Shown here: positions 46,071 through 57,971 of the stretch, piece by piece
Layout: the number at the start of each line of letters is the position of its first letter
How positions within the stretch are numbered: the stretch's first letter is position 1
Assembly (NCBI GenBank): GCA_911728455.2
Contig: OU452239.1
Coordinates: 12,506,328-12,570,327 of the forward strand
Reading direction: 5' to 3'
From: Marthasterias glacialis
Lineage: Eukaryota > Echinodermata > Asteroidea > Forcipulatida > Asteriidae
Length of the DNA: 64,000 nt
Made by a program: the position numbers and the translations under genes
Notes under the pieces: model-generated
Told to the model about the DNA's origin: nothing
Seen by the model: the letters and a program-made list of their open reading frames with translations, nothing else
Database searches by the model: none

Positions 46071-46225
46071 TATGGCCGTTTACGAAACCACGGTTTGGGC
46101 TTGGGCTCCGGCTTGGGCTACGTCCGCCTGTTTGAAGCCCCGTAAGGAAAGCGCACGTTTTCTACATAACTGACGGAGCCTAAGCCCAAGCCAAAGCCAA
46201 AGCCGTGGTTTCGTAAACGGCCTAT
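46071..46225. mobile_element. TATGGCCG-TIR MITE
   Basis: The left arm TGGCCGTTTACGAAACCACG is mirrored by CGTGGTTTCGTAAACGGCC at the right. The arms continue with GGGCTTGGGCT/AGCCCAAGCC runs, giving about 50-bp inverted repeats, with TA at each border. No ORF. Confidence 0.85.
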
Positions 46226-46229
46226 AACT

Positions 46230-48250
46230 ATAAAACATCTTTAAAAATTACTTTGACGATCCCGACCAGTAGTACGACTGGGTACTCTTGAAAATTGGTC
46301 GTGAACAAACTTTACGATCATTCGATCATTACTCCATAATCACCATTTGGTAATTTAGATTACCATGCACTCTGTGATGGCGAAGGGCCAAAAGGACGCG
46401 TCATCAATTAATTCAAGATCTTAATTGATGAAACCCGATAAGTGCAACACTTTTAAGTTATGTAAGCAGTTGGAGTAATCAATTTGAAACGCGACGGGTT
46501 TTGTTTTATTGATGGAGTATTCTGTCACGTAAACAAGCAATAGATCTACCCACGTGCATTTAGTACAAAAACATCATCAGTTATGACTGTCAATAGGAAT
46601 ATTCAATTAATTAATTAAGATCTTTGTCCCGTTTCGAATTAATTGATGACGCGTCCTAATGGCACATCGCCACCATACATCACAAAATGCAGGATAATCT
46701 ATGAATTGAGACACCAGCCAAAATAATTTTCAAGTCGAGAAATCAGTTTATCATTTCGCAGCGTCAAATGGTGGCGCTCTTCACCACCATGCTCAGAAAC
46801 TTGCGCTGAAAAGAGGTCACCCACATTTTGCTGACGGAATGCGGGGTGAAAATCTCTTTTAAAAATCGGTGGATTTTCCCCTTGATTCATGTTTTAAGCC
46901 AGCTATATATTTACCATATTTATTCAAGAACCACCACCTGTTGATTTGGAGGGATAACAAGCTTACAATATCCGAGTTTGGATGTGAAAGGAGTTCATGT
47001 AAGTAGACAATTACAATGAATTTTTCACTCTCGATTCGACAGTGTGAACGTCTTGGGATTTTTCCCTATTATAATATGACCGTGACAGGGCCTTTCTGAG
47101 CGGTATTGGGGCGCGGAGATGATGGGCATAACATTAAATAGATTAATATTCGAATAAAAGCAGATTTGTGGATTTTTATGGGTCGTGGAAATATAGAACA
47201 GGGACGTCTTGCACCAAGACTATGTGGCAAGAGGATTCCGTATGTTTTCTACACATCAGAGTGATGTCCTCTCCACAGCAAACTGCTGCTTCTGTTGTCA
47301 TAAAATATTCATTCATAATGTTTAAAGTTTAATAAAAACATGTTTTTTCACAGAGTACAAAATAGGAGGTAGTTTCTCCAATCTGTGTTTTGACCTCAGC
47401 TTTTTATTAATTCAAAAGAAAAGGAGACGACACATCGGTCCGGTAGGCTTAGGCCTACCACATCTTATCTTAAATCATTATTGGAATCTTTTTTCTCAAT
47501 ATTTTATGAAAAGAACAAAAAAACGGTAGGGTGGTGAATTAATATGTAACCATAATGACCTTTGACATGGAAACAACCTCACACAAAACACACGAGAATT
47601 TTGCAGGTACGACATTATGAAATTTGAAGAGTTATAAAAATTTAGAATCAACCAAGTGCAGTCAACCAAAACTAAAGTGTTTTGGGTTTGTGTTTTTTGC
47701 ACATTAACAAGTTCCAATCTGTTAACTAGTTGGAGCCGGTTGTCGTGTACATCCACAAAAATAGTGTGGGAGCCAGTACGGGCGTCGTTTAAATATATGC
47801 CATTACATTGTGTAAAATCGGAATACCAGAACAAACGTTGCCCGGACATTCCTTGTAATGCTTTGTTTCACTCTCACACAATCACAGATGGAGTCGAAAT
47901 GGTATACAGATTTTCACCCATGGATTTTCATTGTGTAGGGTTATTGTGAAATTCCCCAATCCAGACCTTTGTCCTTTTGTTCCAAGAAGAAGAGGATTAG
48001 GCTATGAGACATCGAGCTGCTTCCACCATTGTTTATTGTTTTTCGGTTTAATGGTGGTGTAAGTCGGAGTGAACCAGGGATTCTGCCTTGGTTCTGGGTT
48101 TAGTTCTCAATCCTATGCCGTGGCTCACGGCTGAGGTTTTGCATTTCACGATACACGCACAGTATTGACTTTTTCTAGATAGAGAAAACAAAAATCACGG
48201 TGCTAAAAAGTATAAAGAGAATCTTTGTTCTCTTGGCTTTGTTAAGTCAA
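46230..48250. other. Gene-free stretch
   Basis: No supported gene. The minus-strand frame at 46699-46890 (63 aa) and the opposed frames at 47496-47949 have no recognised domain or splice context. Confidence 0.35.
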
Positions 48251-48254
48251 TGTT

Positions 48255-48330
48255 TCTTTGTGCTAGCGGCATTCTCAAAGAAAAATGATTCTGGCAATTC
48301 AAAGAAAACAATCCAGTCAGGCTGGACGGG
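48255..48330. repeat. Short dispersed repeat shared with 52655-52735
   Basis: The words TTCTCAAAGAAAAATGATTC and GTCAGGCTGGACGGGAAAAA recur in reverse orientation at 52655-52735. That copy continues into GGTTACCAGCC, as does the duplicated repeat at 55778-56050, so these are probably parts of one family. Confidence 0.6.
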
Positions 48331-48797
48331 AAAAATGTAAACTGGTTAAAAGCTACAACTGGTCTCTCTGTGTACATTTCAAAGTACAGCAAGTAGTGGA
48401 TTATAATAGATGTTAATGAGTTCAGATTGACATCTTGTCAGGAAAGGTCAAGTGGTTTAGTGTCATTTGGGGTTCTGCAGGGTTTGCCACAAGTAACTGT
48501 TTCAATGTCCAGCCAGCATGACCAATAAATTAAATACAAATTCAATTTTGAAGCCTCTAGAAATCTCAAGAAATATGTACTGCGTACATGAAAAAAAAAA
48601 AAGGGGGGTACGTAAGTCATAGGTTGTTACATTAATACAAATATTGAATGCATGCGAGGGCATTGTTGCAGAATCAAAAATAACGAGTTGAAACCTGGAC
48701 TATTCTATTACAAGGCAGAGCCAAGGAAAGTTGTTTTTTTCTCACCCATGTAGGAGATCCTTGTCATTTGAAATTATGTTTTTCACAATAAACTCAA

Positions 48798-49070
48798 AAT
48801 AATAAGGAACTATAATTAAATAGTAAACTTGCGGGTACAACCATGTAATTCAACTCTTTTAGGAAGGAGTGGTGGCTCTGAGAAGAGCCGTTGTGGTCTC
48901 GACATTTCGAACAGTATGCTCTGTTCGTCTTCAGGAGAAACGGACAGAGCATACTGTTCAGAACGTCAAGACCACAACGGCTCTTCTCAAAGCCACCACT
49001 CCTTCCTAAAAGAGTTGAATTACATGGTTGTACCCGTAAGTTTACTATTTAATTATAGTTCCTTATTATT
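48798..49070. repeat. 273-bp near-perfect palindrome
   Basis: The left arm from 48798 starts AATAATAAGGAACTATAATT. It is mirrored by the right arm ending AATTATAGTTCCTTATTATT at 49070, with only a few mismatches over about 130 bp per arm; the centre is near 48934. Each arm contains the two-hairpin element related to 25573-25647; the right-arm copy is more decayed at its core. The 91-aa plus frame across it is meaningless. Confidence 0.9.
48874..48934. other. Two-hairpin RNA-like element, copy 2
   Basis: Stem GGCTCT/AGAGCC with a GAGA loop lies at 48874-48889. Stem CGAACAG/CTGTTCG with loop TATGCT lies at 48908-48927. On the minus strand, CTGAAGA (48934-48928), this stem and GAAA (48908-48905) keep the hammerhead-like order. 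Relative to copy 1, T-A pairs are swapped to A-T or C-G on both sides of the stems. The outer GAGTTGC stem of copy 1 is not kept. Confidence 0.5.
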
Positions 49071-49288
49071 CTTCACACCATGCAAAGCTTCAAACATCAC
49101 TTAAACTCAAAATAGACACAGAAACTCATCCTCCCCACACTCCAAAAAATTCTTTAAAAAAACCTTCTACATGTAAATAACGTGGATGACTCCATGTAGA
49201 CATCAATATTGTCCGCCGTGACACGACCTTGCCTCGTTTGGACGAACATGTGGGAACGATTATTTTAGTGCTGTGGAGCGTGAAATTT

Positions 49289-49550
49289 CAGCAGTCACTG
49301 CCAGAAACACCAGGGCAAACCCCCTCTCTTAGCAATAGGCCTAATGTGTAAAAGTAACTGGATTCCTTTAAGTGCATTACACAATGCACAGGACCTGCAT
49401 GTACGTCCATTCCGAAAGATGAAGCAATAATGCTTAAGTGTCTCGTTTAAGGACACTTGTGTTAAGACCGGGACTCGAACCCACACTCTGCTGATCAGAA
49501 ACACCAGAGCTTGAGTCCAGTGCACTTGACCACTTGACCAAGACACACCA
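49289..49550 (-). repeat. tRNA-derived SINE, minus orientation
   Basis: Near full-length reverse copy: CACTGCCAGAAACACCAGG at the 3' module, AATAATGCTTAAGTGTCTCG, GACTCGAACCCACACTCTGC at the B box, and GACCAAGACACACCA at the degenerate A-box end. Confidence 0.85.
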
Positions 49551-49912
49551 CATGGTATGAACATCTGATTTGTTGTTCCCCATTTCGGTTTCCCTCTAGA
49601 GCTTTTAAATTACCTCACACATTCTTACCAATGTTGCATTCCTTTAGGGCTAGTAGCCTTATTATCAGGTTACATATGAAGCTGCCTTGTGTTTGCCATC
49701 ATAAAAAACACCTACAACTGTACACTGCCAAAAGATAAATGCCTTGAGAGGAGACCAGATGGCATTGAATTGTCTGACCTCAGTGACCTTGTGACCTCAG
49801 TCATAATGGTTAGCTTAATCTGTTTACATTGTACGACAAAAGTTTAAAGCTTTTTCTAACCAGCACTCAAGATTTACTTTCAACTTTTATAGTAAGCTTG
49901 GAGAATACAGAT

Positions 49913-50334
49913 TTAAAGGCAGGGGATAATTTGGGTGTACTCCAAAAAATAAATGACCATAAAAACTTACTTGGTAAGGAGCAACGTAGAGCTATTGATA
50001 GTATAAAACATTGTGAGAAACGACTCCCTTTGAAGTAACGTAGTTTTGGAGAAAGAGGAAATTTCTCTCTAAAATATTTGAATCTCAGAAAGGCTTCAAA
50101 CATGAAGCCATTTTCACATAATGAAAAACATGCAGTTTCAGCATTCTTGGATCCTTCTACGTGGAAATGACCGCTCCAGATTTTTGCCAATATCTCAAGA
50201 ATACTAAACAATCTTTTGAAACAAAATTTTCAGAGGTTAGTTTTATGGTACAAACATGTAGCCTACAGTTATATAGGCACATAGGTTTGAAACATACGTA
50301 CAAATCCAATACCAAAGGTTGAACCTGCCTTTAA
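49913..50334. mobile_element. TTAAAGGCAGG-TIR MITE, copy 1
   Basis: It starts TTAAAGGCAGG and ends CCTGCCTTTAA, exact inverted repeats. The interior includes AACTTACTTGGTAAGGAGCA, ATTGTGAGAAACGACTCCCT and ACGTAGTTTTGGAGAAAG, all shared with the copy at 58245. Non-coding, 422 bp. Confidence 0.9.
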
Positions 50335-50439
50335 GATCACTTCACATTAAATGTATGTAAACAGTTATTTTGTACATTTGTACACATGAAGGAAGGCAAT
50401 GTTCTTTCAGCATGAACTACGTACATGTATGAGATGACT

Positions 50440-50445
50440 TTTATT
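50440..50445 (-). other. Minus-strand AATAAA
   Basis: A canonical signal on the minus strand, about 290 bp beyond the stop of the candidate terminal exon at 50884-50732. It would serve that exon if it is real. Confidence 0.25.
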
Positions 50446-50731
50446 TTTAAAATTAAACAAATAACTTGGACTTCCTACAAAACTCAGTAAACTCTCTTAC
50501 TCTTGATTAATTAGGCCTATTATTCAGCTTTTAAAATGCTAGTTACACGTCAGTTATAACTTCTTTAGCTTGGAGTAACTTGAAACATGCAATGTTGTCC
50601 TTCCCAAATCATTTGTAGTCAACTGAAAGGTTTCCATTAAATGTATGAAAATCATTTTCGTTGATCGCATTTTAGTACTTCAAGTCAAAGCCTCGATGCA
50701 TTTGAATATTTTATGGAACGTGTAGTATTTT

Positions 50732-50884
50732 TTACCCATTACACAGTGACTCAGCAGCCCGCAGACTGCTCTCTATCACACCCTTAGGTAATTCAGATGG
50801 CATTTTGTCTCTCGCTGTGCCGATCAGCAGATGATACAATCCGCAATTGCCGGAGATGTCATCGGACTGTGTCACGGTCTGAGT
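50732..50884 (-). CDS. Candidate terminal exon, unassigned
   Basis: After CGACTGCAG the minus strand is open for 50 codons and ends in TAA. The product is polar and helix-like (GLYHLLIGTARDKM, LPKGVIESSLRAAESLCNG). I do not recognise the family. The plus strand over the same bases is also open in part, so strand and reality are uncertain. It would be the last exon of a minus-strand gene with upstream exons further right (compare 57972 and 62784). Confidence 0.25.
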   Translation of the reverse strand, partial: TQTVTQSDDISGNCGLYHLLIGTARDKMPSELPKGVIESSLRAAESLCNG

Positions 50885-51376
50885 CTGCAGTCGTGAAAAA
50901 ATTAATTTGTACCGTGGGAGGCCAGGGACAAAATGTGTGGACGGGGCCAGGGCTGGCATGCTGGCTTTTGGGATCTACTGTAGTTTTCATGCCGTGTATT
51001 AGGAATGATAACCAGTTGTTATTCAGATGTATTGCTGGGAAAATTGTTGGCTGTAATTCTTGGTAAATATGTTGGAAATTGTACACTGTATAAATGTGGG
51101 TGTGTTACAGTCAGAAAATGCTAATAACCATCAAAAATGATGATAATCGGTACAGTCTGGTTTATCAAATATATATATTTTTAATGAACGATCAAACAGT
51201 ACAATAAAGGCATGGTACGTATATGTAGAAGGGTTTAAACTGTGAACTGTGAATGCATTCAACACATGGAATAATTATTGGAGGCTGGCGTGTGCATGTA
51301 GAAATCATACATGTAGGCCTACATGTACTGGGATGTACATGTACAGTACTTGTACATGCATCACTCAAAACTGTGT

Positions 51377-51957
51377 GTGGATGATATTGAATGGTCAGAC
51401 AGTAGGAGGGTTGACTTTGCACCGTGTAGATCTACATTAAAGGGGCACATTGCCTTCGGATTGGGCGCTTTGAGGCTATAAAAAGTGTTTGCTATAAAAT
51501 GAATGGTTGGAAAGTATATTTTAAAATTAATGGTTCACATAAATATCCCTTGAAATTGTGTGGTCTTTGTTGAGTTTCGGACAGAACACATTCTGCCATT
51601 TTGTTGAACCAAATGTTTGACCCCACAAAATGAAAGACTGTCCATGGTTCCCATGCACAAGCTAGGATATCAGGCCGATTCGCACGAATTACGGGCCGAT
51701 ACGCAGAAATTACGGCCAATACGCAAACAAAAATAATAATAATTTTTTTTTTTTTTTTTTTTAAAGATTTTACAAGGTGACGTACAGTATACATGTGTAC
51801 ATTCAAAACCACAGTGGATGATATTGAATGGTCAGACAGTAGGAAGGTTAACTTTGTAACTGCCTTCACCACATTATCTGCAGGCTAGCGTTGATAATGC
51901 AATCATTCAAAGCTATTTGGGGGATGATATTGAATGGTCAGACAGTAGGAGGGTTAG
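51377..51957. repeat. Three spaced copies of a ~40-60 bp word
   Basis: The phrase GATGATATTGAATGGTCAGA followed by CAGTAGGAGGGTTA occurs at about 51380, 51817 and 51921, each preceded by an ACTCAAAAC/ATTCAAAAC word. The spacings are irregular (437 and 104 bp). Between the first two lie the 51437 dispersed repeat and a poly-T tract, so the first pair may be an insertion-split duplication. Confidence 0.8.
51640..51745 (-). repeat. Repeat shared with the right end of 53903-54220
   Basis: GCACAAGCTAGGATATCAGG, TACGGGCCGATACGCAGAAA and a flanking AT-rich tract match, in reverse orientation, the right end of the element at 53903-54220 (CGGCCGTAATTTCTGTGTAT and CTAGCTTGTGCATGGGGAG). Confidence 0.75.
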
Positions 51958-53327
51958 GAAAAGCAATTAATAATACCACATAATTCACAATGAAGAACAC
52001 CTCTTTCTGTTCAACCCAACTCTTCTTGCCTCTAATCTTTGTCAGCACCACAACCCCAACGTGTCCTCGAGTCGTTTAGATGCAGGCACATCGTTTCTCT
52101 CCGTGGCCATTTCAAAACCCTTTTCTGAAAATTCCTCAGCCCTTTGTAAGGACCCTTTCTACTAAAAAACGACACTCATGTCAGTTGTGTACATTGTTTG
52201 CCATTCATACATTCATTACTCAGACACATTGCTTTTGGCGTTTTACTTCGAGAGGAGGGGGGGGGGTTGTCAACTACATTCAGCGTACAATCAAATATTG
52301 TTATATTTCTTTTCAACGTTTTATTAAAAATTGGTTGGGCAAAAAAACTGACAGAATTTTCAAAGGAGGCAATCATTTGGGGGATACTCGATTTCAAAAG
52401 ATGTGGCGTGTGATTGTTTGGAATTTTTTTTTTTTTGCCCTCACTTTTTTTTTTTGTTCATTGGAAATTTTCCATCGTCTTTTGTTGAACATTATAAGTT
52501 ATTGATGCTTGTTATGCAGGCTGTTAATGGTTATTTGACATTACTGATATCAGTTTATTTAATGACATTTGTTTCCTACGGTAAACCTTCAAGACACAAT
52601 ATAAATGTTAATGATGGGGCAATATTTAACCAGTTTCCGCAAGGAATCTTCCATTTTTTCCTGTCCAGCCTGACAGGATAATTTTCTCAGAATTGCCAGA
52701 ATCATTTTTCTTCTTTGAGAGCACCGCTGGCACAAACCAATTTTGATTAGCAAGAATAGGTTACCAGCCAAAACACCATTTCTCATGTACAATTTGTGAC
52801 TGGTTTCCTGCTAAATTACACTCAGCCGAAAATCATTTAAGCCATATTTTCTGTTAAGCAACTCTATGCAATTTGGCCATGGTTATAATCCCCCGTTTAC
52901 TAAGTGTGTTTGAAATTCACACGATACCGACCCTTAGTCCTCTAGGATTGGATTGCGTTTATTATGCCTCCAAATAATCCAGTTTACCCACTGCTCAGCT
53001 CTCATTCAGGACTCTATCATAATGCCTACCATATTGGATCCTTCATTGCGGTAATGTTAGACCATGGACGAGTGACTCAGACCTCTTGAGATTTGCAGAG
53101 TAGTCCGTTTTTTTTTCTCTTTCTTTTGTGTTTAAAATCATGTTAAAGAGGAGCCACAGTGTCGATGCTTCGATATCCTACAGGTTTAGTTTTTGCATAA
53201 AGATTTGTCTGACATGTACGTGTAGGGCTATAGTACTAGTAGTAGCACGTTAGTTCCATTTTTTAATGCATTTTAGGTGTTTTCTTTCGCACCCATGGTC
53301 ATTGCATTGGTACCCTTAGAGGGGTTA

Positions 53328-53530
53328 TGTCGTCATGATTATAGCAGGCCTGTGGTTGTGCATGGAAAGATGAACTCTCACCCAGATACTGCACACGCTT
53401 GCGCTTGTGGTCAAAACACAAAGGGTGCCATCTTTGTCAAACTGTGATTGTGATGTGACCGCCGGCTTGCGCGCATAGTAACTGGGTTATTCCATTTACT
53501 GCTATAATCATGACCACACAACCCCTTTAA
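53328..53530 (+). repeat. Dispersed repeat shared with 41686-41815
   Basis: It has ATTATAGCAGGCCTGTGG, GAACTCTCACCCAGATACTG and AAGGGTGCCATCTTTGTC, the reverse counterpart of the element near 41.7 kb. It ends ACACAACCCCTTTAA. Confidence 0.7.
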
Positions 53531-53902
53531 CATGTTTCAGTGAATGCGCACATACTACAGTAGTCCTGAAAGAGGTTCCCTTTTGAAACCCTGCTTCATT
53601 TTCATCTTCTCACATTACAGATGAATGTTCCTCCTTCCCAAAGCGACCTCAAACAAGAAGACGTCTGTGGAGGCCTGTCAATGAATAATGATTTGTGGAT
53701 CTCCCAGGCTTCACAGGGAATTGTCTGTCGAGAATTCAAACAAAATTTAATCATTTTAAAATGTCTTTTCACTTGATAGCTTAGTTCCTTCCCTCCATAG
53801 TTGATTAACTGAAAAAAAGAAGTTGGAATTGATTGAACCATTCGCTTAGTTTCCTGTACATAATTAGTTGTCATAGATCTTCTGAACTCTCAGCATCATG
53901 TA

Positions 53903-54220
53903 CAGGGTTCTCCACAGGACTTTTCAAAACTGGGGGGCACTCTGGACCCAAATTTTGAAAGTGTGGCCAAAGCACGCTGAATTTGTTGCAGGTCCTTGGA
54001 ATGTTTTTATTTAATGTTTATGTTTGGTTTGAAAATCTCTCTGTGGAATCTGGAACATTTAAAATGATTTGATGTTTTTTTCTAAATTTGATATTAAAAT
54101 CTAAAAAAAAAAATGATTATTATAATTTTTTTTTTGCTTATCGGCCGTAATTTCTGTGTATCGGCCCGTAATTCGCCCGTATCGGCTCGATACGCTAGCT
54201 TGTGCATGGGGAGAACCCTG
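53903..54220. mobile_element. CAGGGTTCTCC-TIR transposon, non-autonomous
   Basis: The left end CAGGGTTCTCCACAGG mirrors the right end CATGGGGAGAACCCTG. ATGTA is directly repeated at both borders. The interior includes AT-rich tracts and a triple CGGCCGTAAT/CGGCCCGTAAT/TCGGCTCGATA motif. No transposase. Confidence 0.75.
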
Positions 54221-54376
54221 ATGTACAACTTGTACATTATGCAGTTTATGGGTTACACCGTTCTCTTGTCATTTTCAACCATTTTTGGGATCATTGGATT
54301 CCCACATACATCGCTGTCCTTAAACAGGTAAAGGAAACAAAATCACGCACTTTAAAAGGTCCCAAAATATGAACAC

Positions 54377-54548
54377 CAGGCCTTGATCTTAACCGAGGCC
54401 ACCGAGGCCATTAGCCTCATGCCCTGTCGAGTTGGCCAGCATGCCCTTCAGAAAAATTGCACTACCAACTTGGCCAGCATGCCCTTGTACAATTTCTCTG
54501 ATTTGGCCAGCAAAGGTCTGCCCCTGTTTTTCTTAAGATCGAGGCCTG
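54377..54548 (+). mobile_element. CAGGCC-TIR non-autonomous transposon, copy 2
   Basis: Same family as 26931: it starts CAGGCCTTGATCTTAA and ends TTAAGATCGAGGCCTG. The flanks GAACAC and GAACGC suggest a slightly diverged target duplication. It is missing a few internal bases relative to copy 1. Confidence 0.85.
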
Positions 54549-55777
54549 GAACGCTTAAGATTTGCACAATGCACGGTCTATCTTCTTTGTGAGTGTGTCA
54601 AGTCCATTGCAAGCAATGCACACTTCACATTCAAAATGTCTCCATCAATTACCAGAACCCCGTAGGACAAGCTAGCCATTCTTCTTTGAAATTTTGTAGG
54701 CATAGGATCATTAAGATGTTCATTTTCAGCTGCTTAATGCTGTCTTATTTATTTTTATTTATTTATTTGTAAACAATGTGTCTTTTCTAAAGGGTAACCC
54801 ATCCAGCACAGAACTTTTGGCCCTCTTTATAAAAATACAGCAAAACACAATCGAGAACAACAAGCAGCGACAGCTTTTTTACTATAAATTTCAAGAAATT
54901 CAAAAAAAGTACTTTTACAGTATATGTTTTTTGTATCCCTGTTTGGTTTTTCTTAATGTGATTTTTAAGGATCTCTGTTTAACCAATCTGAAGTATTCAA
55001 TGAGATTTTCTTCTAAGTGTTTCCGAATCAGACTGGCGCCTCACAGGCCACAGATCTGTCAGGGTACCATTTATCATAGATGACTACGGGAAGCCAGTCC
55101 AATAAGTAGCCTACTCTCGTAGTCCAGATATTCAAGTATTTCATGTATAATGTATGAGAAGGCATGAAGCCTGCTGTGGAGTATGGACACACTAACCTAC
55201 ATTCAAACATGACTCATGAACGTGATGTTTACACCAACTCACACTGCAAGAGAGGCACGTTCTCCAATCAGGAGACCCTTACCACCCCCCCCCCCCCCTC
55301 TCCCTGCCTTTTGGATCTAAAGGAGCAAAAAAAACCTGTTTGTTGTTATTTCAAGAAGGGCAAAGGGATGGTCACATGAACACTACATACATGTAGCTCA
55401 TGTTGAGTGTATTTAAGGCCTACAGAAACAGGAATTACACAGAGGCCATAGCCTGTCACCCCTGGGAACAAGGTTGCCTGTTGTTCAAATGTTTCCCACA
55501 GACTTCGGCCGTTGGCTGCAACGACAACGTTAAAGAATTTTAGGTTTATTTCTGTGTTTTTGGCCATAGCCACTGATGAAGCCATTAATTTGGACACACA
55601 GCCTCAGAAACTAGAAAGTAATACCGTGTCCAGATCAAGTGACTTTGGCTACGGCTATGGCCACTGGCTACAATGACAATGTTGAAGAATAGGACTTTTC
55701 AGCATTCTGGCTGTAGCCACAGCCAGAGCCATCACTTCGGACATGACCTAATACATGTAGGTAAGACAAACGCCCCG

Positions 55778-56050
55778 TTTTGGCTGGTAACCTCTTTCTG
55801 CTAAGCAGTACTTTTTGTGCTCAGAAAATTTGTGTGGTAGGCCTAAATCAGCAACATCACCTGTAAATTATTGCACAAGAAGTTGCCAATTAGCCAAACT
55901 TTAGCTAAGCAGAAATTGCAGAGAACCAGTGACAAACAGTACAATATTCCATGGTATTTTGGGCTGGTAACCTCGTTCTGCTAAGCAGCATTTTTTGTGC
56001 TCCAAAAAATTGTGTGGCTGGCCTAAATCCACCTGTAAATTATTCTTACA
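55778..56050. repeat. ~182-bp tandem duplication of a dispersed repeat
   Basis: GGCTGGTAACCTC followed by TTCTGCTAAGCAG occurs at about 55783 and 55965. Both continue with TTTTTTGTGCTC, TTGTGTGG and CACCTGTAAATTATT. The second copy is shorter at its 3' end. Confidence 0.8.
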
Positions 56051-56488
56051 TGTAGATGGTTTTGAGCAATCAGCCAAATATTTACCCTAAGGAGTGTATA
56101 AATCAACACTGCTGAAAGCTTCCAGTAAGCCTGCTGGGGTTTACTTTCACCCCCGGAGGCAATAAATCCACTGCATAACGAGCTTCATTCCATCAGTAAG
56201 GGTCATAGGTCACTGGGGAAGGTCAAGGGTTAGGGTGGGCCTTTTCTTGTGATGAAGTTTGTCTGTTTGGTTGTTTTGTCCCCCCATGGTGATGTACCTT
56301 GGGTTGCTGCACCTGATTTCTCTGGTCTGGCTCAATGTAGACTTTAATGGCAGTGTTCTTGACATGTGTTCACCTGACATTTCACCTGTTTTTGATGTTA
56401 TTTCAAGGTCTGGAGTGACACTGAGGCCATGGTCCCCATTGCCCTGGTCTTGACCTCAGTGACCGTCCAAAAGTTTTCCACAGACTTT

Positions 56489-56658
56489 CAGGCCTCGATC
56501 TTAAGAAAAACGGGGGGCAGGCCTTTGCTGGCCAAATCAGAGAAATTGTACAAGGGCATGCTGGCCAAGTAGGTAGTGACAGTGCAATTTTTCTGAAGGG
56601 CATGCTGGCCAACTCGACAGGGCATGAGGCCAGTGGCCTCGGTTAAGATCAAGGCCTG
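56489..56658 (-). mobile_element. CAGGCC-TIR non-autonomous transposon, copy 3
   Basis: In reverse orientation to copies 1 and 2, with ends CAGGCCTCGATCTTAA and TTAAGATCAAGGCCTG. A perfect 8-bp target duplication CAGACTTT flanks it (56481-56488 and 56659-56666). This defines the element borders exactly and points to a hAT-type mechanism. Confidence 0.92.
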
Positions 56659-56825
56659 CAGACTTTAAAGGATTTTCTAATGCCTCTTACAAAATGAAAA
56701 TGGCCTTGCCCTCTCAAAGAAGAAATTCCTGGCCTGGATTTCTGTTTTGAAATTGATCAAGTTTCCTGAAGCTTAAATGTATACCATAGAGTTGGGTGTT
56801 TTTTCTGTGAAGTATGATACTACGT

Positions 56826-57060
56826 GTTACACAGTTACCGAGTGGTCAAGTGCACTGGGTTCGAGTCCCAATCATGACACTGCATCCTTATTAATATTAG
56901 CAAGACAGTAAACCATGATTGCTTCGTTGTTCATATGGGACGTAAAGCCGTACCATGTAGGTCCCATGTGTTGTATTAAAAAAGATTAATGCACATAAAA
57001 GAACCCAGTACACTTATCGCCAAGAGAAGGGGTTCGCCCAAGTGTTTCTGGCATGTTTGG
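56826..57060 (+). repeat. tRNA-derived SINE, internally deleted
   Basis: It has ACCGAGTGGTCAAGTGCACT then directly GGGTTCGAGTCCC, so the middle of the tRNA-like head is deleted. It continues to CACTTATCGCCAAGAGAAGG and GTGTTTCTGGCATG. It is followed by AATAATAATAATAGC, as at 34331. Confidence 0.8.
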
Positions 57061-57130
57061 TGTACATATTAATAATAATAATAATAGCATTTGTAGAGTG
57101 CCATCTATCTAGTAAACTATTCCGAGGCGC

Positions 57131-57250
57131 TCCAACACCTCAACACCCAAACTGTGGTACTCTGATTATGGTGGTATGCCTGAACCCATGTAAAGCATTA
57201 ATCAGTTTACTCATGCAGTACTCAGTCCAACAAAATCCAACAGAACCTGC
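57131..57250. repeat. Second dispersed relative of the minisatellite unit
   Basis: Nearly the same as 28211-28337 over AACACCCAAACTGTGGTACT and CAGTACTCAGTCCAACAAAA. It supports a dispersed origin for the array at 24126. Confidence 0.75.
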
Positions 57251-57971
57251 TGATTATAGTTTGATGGAATAGGGAATGTGTTAATTGACATCATCTTTAC
57301 AGAGGAATCTTTGCTCTTAATCTCGGTTTTGTGAATTTAAACTCTTTGACTGAGGATTCCCACATTATGTAAAATATGTGGGATATGTTTAAACTGGTTC
57401 TTGACTCTTATTTGTTTGAGTTTAAGAACTCAGGAATGTTCCCCGCCCAACCCCCCACCCTGGCAGCCACAGTTTTGAAGAGACAGAGACTAGCCTCTCT
57501 TAAGAATATCCTCTTCCTGTTACTTACAATCTTAAAGGAATGTAACAGGTTTCTTAGAGGACAAATACATTACCCTGTTGTTATTTTGGCTTCTTGAATG
57601 CTAGAGATTGGGAGTGGGTTTTTGTGTCAACGAGACCCTAAGGGGATGGGATGGAAGGGAAGGGGTCTGGTGTTAGTCAGCTCTGAATGTTTGTACCTGA
57701 CGTCTTAGAACTAGTAGTGTGAAAGAAGCTGAATTCCTTTTCTTTTGTTGGGTGCTTGCTGGTACACATGTTGTTTTTAAGCAACATCAATAATTACTCG
57801 GAAGACTAAAAACATCTACACTATGGTTAGAGTGCCCTATGTATACTGTTGGTTGGTACAAAGAATCACAGCTTTAAAAAATATGTTTGTCAACACATTA
57901 TTCTGCTCAGGAAATTTTTTGTCACTCTTTAAAACGTACTTTAGACTGTTTTGCAACATGTAGATGTTTAC

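Noticed and set aside
48829-49104. 91-aa plus ORF
   Set aside because: It lies inside the 273-bp palindrome and has no protein-like features.
53602-53874. 90-aa minus ORF and an opposed plus-strand exon-like frame
   Set aside because: Several frames on both strands are open with passable splice signals. No family resemblance favours one, so it is not annotated.
55346-55597. 83-aa minus ORF
   Set aside because: It covers a repeat with GGCTATGGCCACTGGCTAC-type words seen again at 55650-55735. No domain.
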